A stretch of 64,000 nucleotides of DNA, taken from NCBI GenBank assembly GCA_963712435.1, contig CAVQIB010000010.1, forward strand, positions 124,001 through 188,000. Reading direction: 5' to 3'. The notes below the pieces were generated by a model. The model saw only the letters and a program-made list of their open reading frames with translations. It had not been told where the DNA came from and ran no database searches. This DNA is from Rhodoplanes sp963712435 (lineage in GTDB: Bacteria > Pseudomonadota > Alphaproteobacteria > Rhizobiales > Xanthobacteraceae). A program made the translations under genes and the position numbers. Shown here piece by piece: positions 1-10,219 of the stretch (the stretch's first letter is position 1; every line of letters begins with the position of its first letter).

Positions 1-1
1 G

Positions 2-778
2 GCCGGCGGCGGCGGCGGTTCGGTCGGCAATGCGGCCGCCGCCCGCGCCAATCCCGACGGCTACACATTGCTGCTGACGTTGTCCTCGCTCGCGGTGCTT
101 CCCGAGGCCGATCGCCTGTTCGGGCGCCAGCCTACCTACGAGGTCGCGCAGCTTCTCCCGATCGCGCGCATTCTCGCCGATCCGACCATGCTCGCCGTGC
201 CGGCGTCGGCCCCGTGGAAAACGCTGCGCGACTTCGTCGAGGACGCCAAGAAACGGCCGGGCGAAATCCCCTACGGCTCATCGGGCCCCTATGGCACGCT
301 GCATGTCGCGATGGAGATGTTCGCCGCCTCGGCGGGAATCAAGCTCCTGCATGTGCCGTTCCGCGGCGCCGGACCCGCCCTGACCGGTCTGCTCTCCCAA
401 TCGGTGGAAGCGCTCGCCTCTGCGCCCGGCGTGCTGAAGCCGCAGGTCGAGGACGGCAAGCTGCGCATTCTCGCCTGCTGGGGCGCCGAGCGGGTCGCGA
501 GTTTCCCGGATGTCCCGACCTTCAAGGAGCTCGGTTATCCCGACGTGGAGTTCTATATCTGGGCCGGCGTGTTTTCGCCGCGCGGCCTGCCGGATCCGAT
601 CACGTCCCGCTTGCGCGCGGCGATCGGCGAGGCGATGCGCAGCCCGGAGGTGATCAGGACGTTCGAAACCGCCGGCAGCCCCCCCGCCTATCAGGACGCG
701 CCCGAGTTCGCGCGCTTTGTCGAGACGGATAGCCAGCGCCTCATCGCCGCAGTGCAAAAGATCGGCAAAGTCGGTTAA
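2..778 (+). CDS. Tripartite tricarboxylate transporter substrate-binding protein (Bug/TctC family), 5'-truncated
   Basis: The gene runs in from the left edge, so its signal peptide and first quarter are missing. The open frame already covers the first bases and encodes a Gly-rich stretch ending in ARANPDGYTLLLT, the usual start of the second part of Bug receptors. Further family marks are GPYGTLHVAMEMF, HVPFRGAGPALTGLLSQ and the late GYPDVEFYIWAGVFSPRGLP segment. Bug proteins are periplasmic receptors for carboxylates that deliver ligand to TctA/TctB permeases or act alone. No permease genes are seen here. The next gene is a fumarylacetoacetate hydrolase-family enzyme on the same strand 44 bases on, so a shared aromatic or carboxylic acid catabolic operon is plausible. 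The ligand cannot be read from the sequence. Confidence 0.9.
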   Translation, partial: AGGGGGSVGNAAAARANPDGYTLLLTLSSLAVLPEADRLFGRQPTYEVAQLLPIARILADPTMLAVPASAPWKTLRDFVEDAKKRPGEIPYGSSGPYGTLHVAMEMFAASAGIKLLHVPFRGAGPALTGLLSQSVEALASAPGVLKPQVEDGKLRILACWGAERVASFPDVPTFKELGYPDVEFYIWAGVFSPRGLPDPITSRLRAAIGEAMRSPEVIRTFETAGSPPAYQDAPEFARFVETDSQRLIAAVQKIGKVG

Positions 779-822
779 AGCGCACCTGCATCCGATCCTT
801 AGTCGAGCTTGGGACCGACCCG

Positions 823-1686
823 ATGAAGTTTGCCACTTTCTCCCTCCGCGGAACCAGTCGGGTCGGCATTGTCGACGAAGCCCGCGGCCGCATTCGGCCG
901 GTAAGCGGCGTCGGCGACATGCTCGACCTGATTGAAAGCTACGATGAGGTCGCGCCGCGCCTCGCAAACGGCGAAGACGACCTATCGCTCGCGGACGTCA
1001 AACTGCTTGCCCCGATACCATTGCCACGCCGCAACATCTTCTGCGTCGGAAAGAACTACCGCGACCACGCCGTGGAGTTCTCGCGCAGCGGCTTCGAGGC
1101 GGGCGCGGCGAAAGGGGCGGAGATCGACGAGTATCCGGCGGTGTTCACCAAGCCGCCCAGCGCCGTGATCGGCCCGGAAGCGACGGTTCAGCTTCACCCG
1201 CAGGCGACGTCGAGCGTCGACTACGAGGCGGAGCTGGCGGTTGTGATCGGCGTCCGTGGCCGCGACATCGACAAGGAAGACGCCTTGCGCCACGTCTTCG
1301 GCTACACCATCGTCAACGACGTGACCGCGCGCGATCGCCAGCGCAAGCACAAGCAATGGTTTCTCGGCAAAGCCCTCGACACCTTTTGCCCGATGGGCCC
1401 CTGGATAACGACCGCCGACGAGATCGATCCGCAAAACCTCGCCGTGAAATGCTGGGTCAATGGCGAACTCCGACAGAACGGGAATACACGCGATCTGATT
1501 TTCGACATACCGAGCCTGATTGCGATCATCTCCGCGGGGTTGACGCTCGTGCCCGGCGACATCATCGCCACCGGGACGCCGGCCGGCGTCGGCATCGGCC
1601 GCGATCCCCCGCTTTTCTTGAAGGATGGCGACGTCGTTTCCATTTCGATCAGCGGAATAGGAACCTTGACAAACCCCTTCGCCTGA
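823..1686 (+). CDS. Fumarylacetoacetate hydrolase family protein
   Basis: A 287-residue protein of normal length for the FAH superfamily, which cleaves or decarboxylates beta-diketo acids in aromatic catabolism using one divalent metal ion. The catalytic domain begins at about residue 70 with NIFCVGKNYRDHAVEF. YEAELAVVIGVRGRDI carries the metal-binding Glu pair. VNDVTARDRQ, KALDTFCPMGPWI and GDIIATGTPAGVGIG follow in family order. The N-terminal 60 residues form the small lead domain common in YcgM/HpcE-like members. It follows the TctC receptor on the same strand, suggesting that the receptor's substrate and this enzyme's substrate belong to one pathway. The exact substrate (acylpyruvate, ureidoglycolate or homoprotocatechuate product) is undecided. 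Confidence 0.92.
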   Translation: MKFATFSLRGTSRVGIVDEARGRIRPVSGVGDMLDLIESYDEVAPRLANGEDDLSLADVKLLAPIPLPRRNIFCVGKNYRDHAVEFSRSGFEAGAAKGAEIDEYPAVFTKPPSAVIGPEATVQLHPQATSSVDYEAELAVVIGVRGRDIDKEDALRHVFGYTIVNDVTARDRQRKHKQWFLGKALDTFCPMGPWITTADEIDPQNLAVKCWVNGELRQNGNTRDLIFDIPSLIAIISAGLTLVPGDIIATGTPAGVGIGRDPPLFLKDGDVVSISISGIGTLTNPFA

Positions 1687-1872
1687 GCGTCGCCGGCGCT
1701 CGCGTTCCCTTGATGCGCCGGTTCGGATGAACGGACGGGCTCCGTCGCTCGGGCGCGACGTCCGCGCACGCAAGCCAAAAATTGCGGCTCGCCGCCGCGA
1801 CAACCGGCTATCGGCGGACCCGTTCTATCTGTAAGGAGGTGCTCAGAAGACAATCATCGGGGGCCTTGCTGC
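1687..1872. other. Intergenic gap before the DUF3422 gene
   Basis: No gene is supported here. A very strong Shine-Dalgarno-like run, AAGGAGGTG, lies at about 1833-1841, but it is some 30 bases before the best start of the next gene and no in-frame start codon sits at a normal distance. It may serve a short leader peptide or be fortuitous. Confidence 0.4.
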
Positions 1873-3156
1873 GTGATGCTGTCGAGCGATCATCCCCAGC
1901 GGTTCGAGCTGAACAACGAGGTTCACGCCCGCCCGCCCGTGGCGCTGAGCGCGCCAGTAAGCATCTCCTATATTGCGCTGTTCTCGAACTGGTCGCAGCG
2001 CGAGCAGGAGCAGCAAGGCGTCGCCGAGCTCGCCCGCCGCTTCGGCGCGCCGGCGCCCTGGCCGGACGGGAATCACTTCAGCGCCGACCTCGGTCCGTTC
2101 CGCTTGGTTTGGGAGCGGCACACCGAATTCGCGCGCTACACCTTCATCGCCCCGAGCGCAGGCGACGATCCGTTCGCCGAACCCGCGATTTCTCATCTGC
2201 CGGCCAAATGGATCGAGACCCGGCCGGGCGAAATCATCGTCGCCGCGCACGCCGCGCTGATGCCTGGCGACCACCCGCTCGATCTCGACGGCGTCTCGGC
2301 GCGCCTGTTCCAGGGCAATGCGCTCGTGGGATCGGCGTTGTCGGGCGGCGCCGGCCTGGCATTGACCGATTTCCGAGTGAGAAGCGACGGTTTCAGCCGG
2401 ATACTCGTTCAGGACCGCAGCATGACCCCGCTGGAGGCCGGGCGCATGGTGCAACGGCTGCTGGAAATCGACACGTATCGGATGCTGGCGCTCCTGGCGC
2501 TGCCGATCGCGCGCGAGCTTGCGCCGTTTTTGAGTGAGCGAGAGCGCGATCTGGCGCAGATCACCGACGCGCTCATCCAGGCGAAGGAAGCGGACGAGCC
2601 TGTGCTTCTCGATCGGCTGACGCTGTTGGAGGCCGAGATCGACAATCGTGACGCCGCCAATCATTTCCGCTTCAGCGCAGCCAAGGCTTATTACGCTCTC
2701 GTGCAGCGGCGCATCGATGAGCTGCGCGAGGAGCGGATCGAGGGTCTGCAGACCTTCCACGAGTTCACGGAGCGGCGCTTGGCCCCGGCCATGAACACCT
2801 GCCGCGCAGTGGCCGAGCGTCAGGATGCGCTTTCCCGCCGCGTGGCGCGGGCGACCCAGTTGCTGTCCACCCGGGTCGACATTACCCGCGAGCGCCAGAA
2901 CCGCGCGGTGCTCGAATCGATAAATCGACGCGCCCAGCTGCAGCTGCGCCTCCAGAGCACGGTGGAAAAGCTTTCGATCGCCGCCGTGACCTATTACGTC
3001 GTCGGGCTGATCGGCTACGCGGTGAAAGGGCTGTCCATAGGCGGGCTGAAACTCAGTCCGGAACTGGCGATGGCCGTCAGCATTCCGGTGGTCGCGGCCT
3101 TGGTTTGGCTCGGAATGCGCGGGCTGCGCAAGCGGGTGGCGCTGGAAGAGGATTAG
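1873..3156 (+). CDS. DUF3422 family membrane protein
   Basis: 427 residues matching DUF3422, a family widespread in alpha- and betaproteobacteria with no assigned function. The family signature FELNNEVHARPP is at residues 13-24, followed by the mixed domain containing DLGPFRLVWERHTEF (about residues 75-89). The middle (about residues 210-350) is rich in charged helices with heptad character and probably forms a coiled coil. Two hydrophobic helices close the protein (about 370-392 and 397-416), followed by a basic tail, so it is likely an inner-membrane protein with a large cytoplasmic part. The start is GTG at 1873 or the ATG directly after it. No neighbour suggests a role. Confidence 0.9.
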   Translation: MMLSSDHPQRFELNNEVHARPPVALSAPVSISYIALFSNWSQREQEQQGVAELARRFGAPAPWPDGNHFSADLGPFRLVWERHTEFARYTFIAPSAGDDPFAEPAISHLPAKWIETRPGEIIVAAHAALMPGDHPLDLDGVSARLFQGNALVGSALSGGAGLALTDFRVRSDGFSRILVQDRSMTPLEAGRMVQRLLEIDTYRMLALLALPIARELAPFLSERERDLAQITDALIQAKEADEPVLLDRLTLLEAEIDNRDAANHFRFSAAKAYYALVQRRIDELREERIEGLQTFHEFTERRLAPAMNTCRAVAERQDALSRRVARATQLLSTRVDITRERQNRAVLESINRRAQLQLRLQSTVEKLSIAAVTYYVVGLIGYAVKGLSIGGLKLSPELAMAVSIPVVAALVWLGMRGLRKRVALEED

Positions 3157-3209
3157 GCGTTCGGGCGCGGGGCTTCCCCGGCCGGCGGCCGGAAAAGCCC
3201 GCCCGGCGC

Positions 3210-4202
3210 TCAGCGCCGCAGCAGGACTCCCTCCTGGCACTCGATGCTCCAGGCGAACCCGTCGGGGGCGAAGGCGAGCCTGATCTTCGTGTCGGGGGTT
3301 TCCGATGCGATGTGGGTAAGGAGCTTGTGGCCGAACCCCTCATGCGTCGGCGGCTCGACCAGGGGACCGCCCCGCTCCTGCCAGGAGAAGCGGAACTTCT
3401 TCGGCGTCTGCAGGTCGTCGATGTCCCAGCGGATGACGATCTGTCCGTCGGGAGACGACAGGGCGCCGTATTTCATCGCGTTGGTCGCGAGTTCGTGCAG
3501 GGCGAGACTGATGTTCTGCGCCGCGTCGGGATTGAGCATGATCGGCGGACCGGCGGCGTCGACGCGCGATGTGGGATCGTCCATGAACGGTTTCAGCTGC
3601 GCGGACACCAGCGCTTCGATGGAAGCGCCCTCCCAGCCCTTCTCGACCAGCAGGTCGTGACAGCGGGCGATCGCCAGCAGCCGATTCTCGAAGTTCTTCT
3701 GAAACTCGCCGAAGCTGGTCGCCCGGCGCACCGTCTGGTTGGCGATGGCGAGAACGACCATCAACAGATTTTTCGAGCGGTGCGACAGCTCGTTCATGAT
3801 GAAGCGGATATGCTCCTCATTGCGCTTGCGCTCGGTGATGTCGATGATGGAGCCCGCCACCAGCATGCGTTCGCCCGAGCGGAACGGATTGAGGCCGATC
3901 TCGATGGGAAATTCGGTCCCATCCTTGCGCAACCCGTAAAGGTCGCGCCCCTTTCCCATCGGCCGCGTCGTGGGACAGTTGACGAAGGCCGCGCGCATCA
4001 TCGGGTGCGCTGCGCGAAACCGCAGCGGAATCAGGACTTCGACGCTTCGCCCGATCAGTTCTCCGCGCGGGTAGCCGAACAGCTTTTCAATTTGCTTATT
4101 CGCGAAGGTGATGACGCCGTCCTGATCCGTCACGATCATGCCATTCGGCGCCGCCTCAAACAGAAGGCGAAGCTCGTAATCGCTGTGATCGTAGTTGATC
4201 AT
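3210..4202 (-). CDS. PAS domain-containing HWE-family sensor histidine kinase
   Basis: A soluble kinase of about 330 residues. Residues about 10-125 form a PAS domain (LLFEAAPNGMIVTDQDGVIT, then FPIEIGLNPF and GSIIDITERK). The kinase part follows: NELSHRSKNLLMVVLAI contains the phospho-accepting His of the HRxKN motif, HELATNAMKYGALS is the N-box of the HWE/HisKA_2 type, and FSWQERGGP supplies the Trp-x-Glu motif that names the HWE class. There is no membrane segment or signal peptide, so it probably senses a cytoplasmic cue through the PAS pocket. HWE kinases in this order often feed the PhyR-EcfG general stress pathway. No response regulator is adjacent, so its partner is unknown. The ATG at 4202 is preferred over an upstream GTG at 4214. 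Confidence 0.93.
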   Translation of the reverse strand: MINYDHSDYELRLLFEAAPNGMIVTDQDGVITFANKQIEKLFGYPRGELIGRSVEVLIPLRFRAAHPMMRAAFVNCPTTRPMGKGRDLYGLRKDGTEFPIEIGLNPFRSGERMLVAGSIIDITERKRNEEHIRFIMNELSHRSKNLLMVVLAIANQTVRRATSFGEFQKNFENRLLAIARCHDLLVEKGWEGASIEALVSAQLKPFMDDPTSRVDAAGPPIMLNPDAAQNISLALHELATNAMKYGALSSPDGQIVIRWDIDDLQTPKKFRFSWQERGGPLVEPPTHEGFGHKLLTHIASETPDTKIRLAFAPDGFAWSIECQEGVLLRR

Positions 4203-4214
4203 GGGCACCCTCAC

Positions 4215-4654
4215 TTGACGAAGAATTGAACGATGTAAGCACAGCAGTCGTTAGTGGACCAAACACGGTCGCGTGACCGCCTGAGCAAGCCTCGTCTTTC
4301 AGGACCGACTTTAGCGGGAAGTTGCGACAGAAAACAGAAAGATTTTCCCCAGGGTGAACTTGTCCAGCAGCGTATTTTGCCGCTGCGAATTCCTTCGAGA
4401 CCTTCACGCCTTCCCGTAAACGGGCGCGACGGCCCCGCGCGCCACCTTGTGGGCGGGCGACGCGAAAAAGAGATTGTCCGGGCGATGTCCCTTGGAAGGA
4501 TGATCGAGACCGCGCAACCGACGTGGAGCTGGAACAACCCTTGTCGGAGCCGTTCCGGCGCCTCCCGCCCGCCAAATCAAAAAAAATTTCCATTGATCCT
4601 CACGCCCTCCGTCCGCAACAAGAGAGCAGCCGGCGACCGATTGCGGAAGTTTCC
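4215..4654. other. Intergenic region between divergent HWE kinase and potA-like genes
   Basis: About 440 bases between two divergent genes, expected to hold both promoters. A GGAAC at 4531-4535 followed by CGTT at 4551-4554 resembles an EcfG promoter, but the spacer is 15 rather than 16-17 bases. I see no RNA gene and no convincing small gene. Confidence 0.4.
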
Positions 4655-5775
4655 ATGCGACGTGGTTTTGCCCCCTGGGCCAATCCGAACGCCTATCCCA
4701 TCGTGCGTTTCGACGCGGTGACCAAGCGGTTTGCGGATACGCTCGCCGTCGAGGATCTCAGCCTCGACATTTACGAGGGCGAGTTCTTCGCCCTGCTCGG
4801 GCCGTCGGGCTGCGGCAAGACCACGCTTCTGCGCATGCTGGCGGGCTTCGAGCGCCCGGACGAGGGCCGCATCCTGCTCGCCGGCGAGGACATTGTCGAC
4901 GTTCCGCCCTACCGGCGGCCGGTCAATATGATGTTCCAGAACTATGCGCTGTTTCCGCATCTCAGCGTGTTCAACAATATCGCCTTCGGGCTCAAGCAGG
5001 ACCGGCTGCCCAAAGGGGAAATCGCCGAGCAGGTCGGCAGGATGCTGCAGCTCGTCCGGCTCGAAGGGCTCGCCGACCGCAAGCCGCACCAGCTCTCGGG
5101 CGGCGAGCGCCAGCGCGTCGCGCTCGCCCGGTCGCTGGCGAAACGCCCGAAGGTTCTCCTGCTCGACGAGCCGCTCGCCGCGCTCGACAAGAAACTGCGG
5201 GAGGAAACGCAGTTCGAGCTGATGGAGCTGCAAGCGCGGCTCGGCACCACGTTCGTGATCGTCACCCACGACCAGGAGGAGGCGATGACGGTTGCGCACC
5301 GGATCGCGGTCATGAACCACGGACACATCGCCCAGGTCGGCACGCCGCCGCAGATCTACGAGCAGCCGAACTCGCGCTGGGTGGCCGAGTTCGTCGGCGA
5401 CGTGAACCTGATCGAAGGGATGCTGGCGGCGAGCACGGACGGCGTCGTGCTCGAAGACGCGCAGGGACGCCGCTTCCGCGCCGGCGCGAGCGCGCAGGCG
5501 CAAGCGGGCGCGCATGCCGCCTTCGCGGTGCGGCCGGAGAAACTCAAGCTCGCCGCTGAAGCCGCCGGCGGACGCCCTCAACACCGTCTCCGGGCGCGTC
5601 GTCGATATCGGCTATCTCGGCGACATCTCGATCTACAAGGTGCGGCTCGACGACGGCGCCATCATGAAAGCCTCGGTCGACCAATGCCGCAAGGCTCGCC
5701 GAGCGTCCGATCGGCTGGGAAGATCGGGTGTGGCTTTCCTTCGCTCCCGAAGCCGCCGTGCTGCTGACGGGCTGA
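4655..5775 (+). CDS. potA: Polyamine-type ABC transporter ATP-binding protein (PotA-like), two single-base frameshifts
   Basis: The ATPase of a spermidine/putrescine-type importer. Walker A is GPSGCGKTT, the Q-loop region is MMFQNYALFPHL, the signature is LSGGERQRVALARSLA, Walker B is VLLLDEPLAALD, and the switch His lies in VIVTHDQEEAM. The C-terminal TOBE regulatory domain starts near FVGDVNLIEGM. The frame slips by one base near 5564 and again near 5682; correcting both restores a normal TOBE domain ending in SFAPEAAVLLTG at 5775. The ATG at 4655, preceded by GGAAG, is preferred to an upstream ATG that would add an unusual 44-residue leader. Genes for both permeases follow. No polyamine-binding protein gene is in the window, so the substrate is inferred from family only. 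Confidence 0.88.
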
Positions 5776-5895
5776 CGCCTGCTCCGATTAAGCGACGAGG
5801 ATGATGAAGGTCGCAGTCCCGCCACTCGTTTTCCCTCCCCTTGCGGGACGAGCGGACGCCGCCGCGCCGTTCGGCCGGCCATCGCCTGAGGCGCC

Positions 5896-6826
5896 ATGAT
5901 GCGATCGAGGACCCCCGCCAGCCGATCGGGACGATGGCTGATCGCCGCTTTGCCCTATCTCTGGCTGATCGCGTTCTTCCTCGTGCCGTTCCTGATCGTG
6001 CTCAAGATCAGCCTGTCGCAGACGGCGATCGCGCAGCCGCCTTACACGCCGCGTGCTCGATCTCGCCGCCGGATGGGCGGGACTTCGCGCCTTCCTGGAA
6101 GAGCTGTCGCTTGCGACCTACGCCCTGCTCGTCGGTGACGACATCTATCTCTCTTCCTATCTCAAGAGCCTGCAAGTCGCCGCGCTGTCGACGCTCGATT
6201 CTCGCTCGTGATCGGACTGCCGATCGCCTACGGCATGGCGCGCGCGCCGCGGCCGCGCCCAGGCTGTTCTGCTCGTGCTTGATGATTCTGCCGTTCTGGA
6301 CCTCGTTCCTGATCCGCGTCTATGCCTGGATCAACATCCTGCAGCGCGACGGCCTTCTCAATGACGCGCTGCTGGCGCTCGGCCTCATCGACCCAGCCGG
6401 TCGCCTGGCTTGCGAGCGATACCGCCGTCTATATCGGCATCGTCTATTCCTACCTGCCGTTCATGGTGCTGCCGCTCTACGCGAAGCTCCAGAAGCTCGA
6501 CGAAACGCCTGCTCGAAGCGGCGGCCGATCTCGGCTGTCCGCGCTGGAAGACCTTCTGTCGTCGTGACGCTGCCGCTGTCGTTGCCGGGCCTCGCCGCCG
6601 GCGCGCTGCTCTGCTTCATCCCGATCATCGGCGAGTTCGTCATTCCGGATCTGCTCGGCGGCTCGCAACACGCTGATGATCGGACAGACGCTGTGGACGG
6701 AGTTCTTCGCCAATCGCGACTGGCCGGTCGCCGTCGGCGATCGCGGTCGTGCTGCTCGCCTTGCTCGTCGTCCCGATGGCGTTATTACGAGAATCTGCAG
6801 ATCGCGTCAGATCGAGGGGAGGCTGA
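5896..6826 (+). pseudogene. potB: Polyamine-type ABC transporter permease (PotB-like), frame interrupted many times
   Basis: Begins at ATG 5896 with a hydrophobic N-terminus (LPYLWLIAFFLVPFLIVLKI). Stitching three frames gives a continuous permease: VAALSTL near 6180, GLPIAYGMARAP, MILPFWTSFLIRVYAWINIL, YSYLPFMVLPLYA, the EAAADLGCPRWKTF loop that contacts the ATPase (EAA motif), LPLSLPGLAAGALLCFIPIIGEFVIPDLLGG, then GQTLWTEFFANRDWPVA. Single-base shifts fall near 6052, 6199, 6260, 6280, 6394, 6509, 6556, 6666 and 6736. The most economical stop is TGA 6824-6826, three bases before the potC start, so the two are co-translated. I infer a functional gene behind sequence errors, but as printed it cannot be translated. 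Confidence 0.8.
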
Positions 6827-6828
6827 CC

Positions 6829-7696
6829 GTGCGGCGCCGATTCTCGCCGTTCAATCTGGTCTCGGTCGCGCTCGGACTGGCCTTCCTCTATCTGCCGATC
6901 GTGATCCTGGTGATCTATTCGTTCAACGCCTCGCGGCTGGTGACGGTGTGGGGCGGCTGGTCGCTGCGCTGGTATGCGGCGCTGCTCGAGCGACAGCGCG
7001 ATGCTGGAGGCGACGGCCAATTCCCTGCTTGCATCGCGTTCGCTCTCGGCGAGCGCCGCGACCGTGCTCGGCACGCTGGCCGCGCTCGCGCTGACGCGGC
7101 TCGGCCGATTCCGCGGCCGGCTTCCCTTCGTCGCGATGGTCTATGCGCCGCTCGTCATGCCGGAGGTGATCACCGGGCTTTCGCTGCTGTTGTTGTTCGT
7201 CGCGATCGATCTCGACCGCGGCTTCTGGACCATCACCATCGCCCATACGACGCTGACTTTGTGCTTCGTCACCGTCGTGGTGCAGTCGCGGCTGGTCGGG
7301 TTCGACCGCAGCCTGGAAGAGGCGGCGATGGACCTCGGCTGTCCGCCGGTCCGCACGTTTCTGACCGTGACGCTGCCGCTGATCGCGCCGGCGATCGCTG
7401 CGGGATTCCTGCTCGCCTTCTCGCTGTCGCTGGACGATCTCGTGATCGCGAGCTTCACCACCGGGCCGGGCGCAACGACGCTGCCGATCCGCATCTATTC
7501 GGAGGTGCGCCTCGGCGTGAAGCCGGAGATCAACGCGGTGTGCACGATCTTCATCGCGTCGTCGCGATCGCGCTCGTGGCGATCGCTGCGTCGAGTCCTG
7601 ACACGCCGCGCGCGAGCGGCGACAGCGCGCCTCCGCAAGCTGAATTTCGGTCAGTCGCTGCTCTGGTCGCGGCGGACGGAACAGATGAGACGATGA
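6829..7696 (+). pseudogene. potC: Polyamine-type ABC transporter permease (PotC-like), frameshifted
   Basis: Starts at GTG 6829 directly after potB. The first piece encodes RRRFSPFNLVSVALGLAFLY and continues through IVILVIYSFNASRLVTVWGG. After a one-base shift near 6994 the main body reads ATANSLLASRSLSASAATVL, APLVMPEVITGLSLLLLFVA, the EAA loop EEAAMDLGCPPVRTFLTVTL, and SLDDLVIASFTTGPGATTLP, the classical PotC/PotI segment. A base appears lost near 7557 and one gained near 7590. The likely stop is TGA 7694-7696. The end overlaps the opposite-strand DUF6460 gene, so the true C-terminus may be shorter. Together with potA and potB it forms an importer lacking a receptor gene in this window. Confidence 0.78.
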
Positions 7697-7908
7697 ACCA
7701 GAGCGGGACGATCACGAGCGAGGCCGAGCGACGAGGTTCGGCAGCGCCCAGGCCACTGCCCTGGCGCATCAGTTCGCCGACCCGCTCGGGCGACAGCGCC
7801 GAATTCGGCGGCCAGCGTCTCGATGGTGATGCCGAAATGCGTGAGGATCGTCCCGACGATCAGCGAAGCGACCGCGATCTTCACCAGCGTGTGCAGAAGC
7901 CTCAGCAT
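7651..7908 (-). pseudogene. DUF6460-like small membrane protein, frameshifted
   Basis: The N-terminal piece reads MLRLLHTLVKIAVASLIVG followed by TILTHFGITIETLAAEFG, then LSPERVGELMRQG in a second frame and LVIVPLWFIV with a final LFRPP in a third. Joined, these give a protein of about 85 residues with two hydrophobic helices, matching DUF6460-type small membrane proteins of Hyphomicrobiales. Extra bases sit at GGCG, GGCA, GTCG and GTCT codons. The gene converges with potC and their ends overlap as printed. Function is unknown. Confidence 0.6.
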
Positions 7909-8045
7909 GCGGTCCGCGTTCCCGGCTCCGTCGTGCGGCTGATTCGTCGCCCGCAATCATAATACAGAACGCGGCGTTCAACATTTCTGCAGCGGAGAAC
8001 ATGCCCCGGACGTCGCGCCCACCGGCCCCGGCCGATCGCCGGAAT

Positions 8046-10048
8046 TCAGCGCGACGGCGGTTCGCCGCTCGCGGCGTCGTCCTCGGGGGGCGGATCGAAG
8101 GGGATCGGCATGGGCCCATCGGTGCGCGGCGCGGGCGCGCGCTCCCCGATCAGGCGATCGATCGCCGATCGCACGCCGTCGCGGGCGCGCTGGTCGATGA
8201 CGGCGTCGAGCAGCGGCGCGGCGGCGCCCGAGCGGCGGATCAGGACCTGGGTGTCGGGCAGCATGATCGGATCGTCCCAGGTCCCCTGCACGACGAAGGG
8301 CAGTTCGAAGGCGGGCGGCGTCTCGCCGCCGTTGAGCAGGCTCGCCGTGCCGTTGATGTCGAGATCGCGGGCCGGAATGGAGGCGCTGCCGCCGAGCGCG
8401 AGGCGGACATTGGCGCCCTCGAAGCGGCCCTCCTCGAGGCTGGCCGTGCCCTGTGAAATCCGGAGCGCGATGTTCAGCGAGTCGAACGCCGTGCGCCCGC
8501 TGCGGAAATCGGCGCTGCCGGCGAGCGGCCGGCGTTCCAGCCGACGCAGCGAGCTGCTCGACATTGAAGCCCGTCAGCGCCCCCCGGCTCCGGCCAAGGT
8601 CGCGCTGCCGTTCAGCGTCCGGGTCAGGGCCAGCACGCTGTCGCCGCAGGGCGTCGACCTCCAACGACAGATCGCCCTTGCCCTCGATCCGGCGAATGCC
8701 GAAGAGATCGGCGAGACAGGTGTCGAGATCGACATTGGCGAGATGCAGCTGCGAGCTGCAGATGCGCGCCCTCGTTCGTCTTGGCGAGGCCAAGCGAGCC
8801 GTTGATGACGCCGCTGAAGCGCCTGCGATTCGCCGACCGTGACCACGAGCCGCCGGTTGCTCAGCGTCGCGGCGACGGCGGTGCGACCGAGCCGGCTCTG
8901 CGCAGCGATGACGCGGGCCGCGGATACGCGCAGGTCGACGTCGATATCGTCGAACCAGTCGAGGGCGATCGGCATGCGGTTCCAGGCTCGCGCGTCGGCG
9001 GCGAGCAGGCGCATGGCGGAGGCGTAGGGCGTCAGGTCGAGGGTGTCGACCGCGAGCGTGCCCTGCAGGGTCCGCCGCCCGCCCGTGGCATAGGTCAGCA
9101 CGCCTTCGGCGACGTTGCCGTCGAGTTCGATATTGAGGTTCGACAGCGCGATATTGCCGCCGACCACATTGGTGCTGCGCCTTGAGCGAGAAGCGCCCGA
9201 AGCCCGCTCCCCGGCATCGGCCTGCCCGAGACCCAGCGCAGCGCGCCGCGCAGCGAGGCGGCGTCGGCGGCGAGCGTGCCGTCGACCTTCAGCGCTCGGG
9301 CAGATAGCTCATGCGTGCCGTCGAAGGCGAGCTTCACCGGCGCGCCGGCGACGCGCACCTTGAGCCCGAAACGATCGCCGGCGAGCGCCGCCGGGAAATC
9401 GGCGATCGTGAGCCCGATATCGAGCGGCTCGTCGCGCCAGGCGAAGCGGCCGGTCGCCGCGAAGCCCTTCGCGATCGACGGCCAGGCGAGCGACAGCTCG
9501 ACCCGCTCCAGCGTTTCGGTGCGACCGCGCACGCCGTCTTGCGGACCATCACGACGCCGTCGGTGATGCGGATTTCGGAAAACGACAGCGTCTGCGCGCT
9601 CGTCCGCTTGCCCGACGCGCACGTGCGCGCAAGCGTGTCGACAGAGGCCGACCAGTTCGAATGGCCGTCCGATGCGAATGCGATCATGATGCGCGGACGC
9701 TCGAGAGTGACGTCGGCGATGTCGATGCGGCCAATCAGCAGCGGGAGCCAGCGGACATGAGCGACCAAGCGCTCGACCGTGAGCGGAGGGTCGCGCCGGT
9801 CGGGTCGTCGCCGAGCGCTGACGTCGTTGAAGCGTCACGCGCCGGCGGGGAAACAGCGGATACCGAGACGTCGGACCGCGCACCACCGGCGTCGAGGCCG
9901 GTCACGGCCTTGATCTCCGCCTTGACCGCGTCGCTCACGGTGTCGGCCGGGATCAGATCGAGAGGCGACGGCGAGCACGAAAAGGCCCACGCCGGCGAAG
10001 GCGCCAACGGCAACTCCAACCCGTTTGAAGCCGGTGGCGAGCGCTCAC
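8046..10048 (-). pseudogene. AsmA family outer-membrane assembly protein, frame interrupted many times
   Basis: Stitching the minus-strand frames gives an AsmA-family protein of about 660 residues. It has an N-terminal membrane helix (KRVGVAVGAFAGVGLFVLAV), then DLIPADTVSDAVKAEIKAVTG, the AsmA N-domain RWLPLLIGRIDIADVTLERP with HSNWSASVDTLAR, a beta-rich middle (NIALSNLNIELDGNVAEGVL; DLTPYASAMRLLAADARAWN), and the AsmA C-domain FDSLNIALRISQGTASLEEG with GGSASIPARDLDINGTASLL and an Arg/Pro-rich tail. AsmA-like proteins bridge the inner membrane and periplasm and are linked to lipid transport or assembly of the outer membrane. At least eight single-base shifts interrupt the frame. The start at GTG 10048 requires one further shift almost at once and is the least certain point. 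Confidence 0.75.
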
Positions 10049-10219
10049 GCAATGGTCCGTTTCGGCGGCGCCGGAGTACTTTATGTTCCAGCAAAGGGCG
10101 GCGGAAGTTGCGCGCGCTCTGTGACGCTTTCGTGGCCGGAAATTTGAGCCCGTCCGGGGCCGGCCTGTGGTGCAAAAACGCACGAAATGCTATTGCGCGA
10201 CATGGAGGAGGGTTTCGTC

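Noticed and set aside
1843..3240. A 465-codon minus-strand frame opposite DUF3422
   Set aside because: It mirrors the DUF3422 gene in a GC-rich genome and has no domain-like sequence.
4531..4554. GGAAC...CGTT before the potA-like gene as an EcfG promoter
   Set aside because: The spacer is 15 bases, outside the accepted 16-17, and the site is 100 bases from the chosen start.
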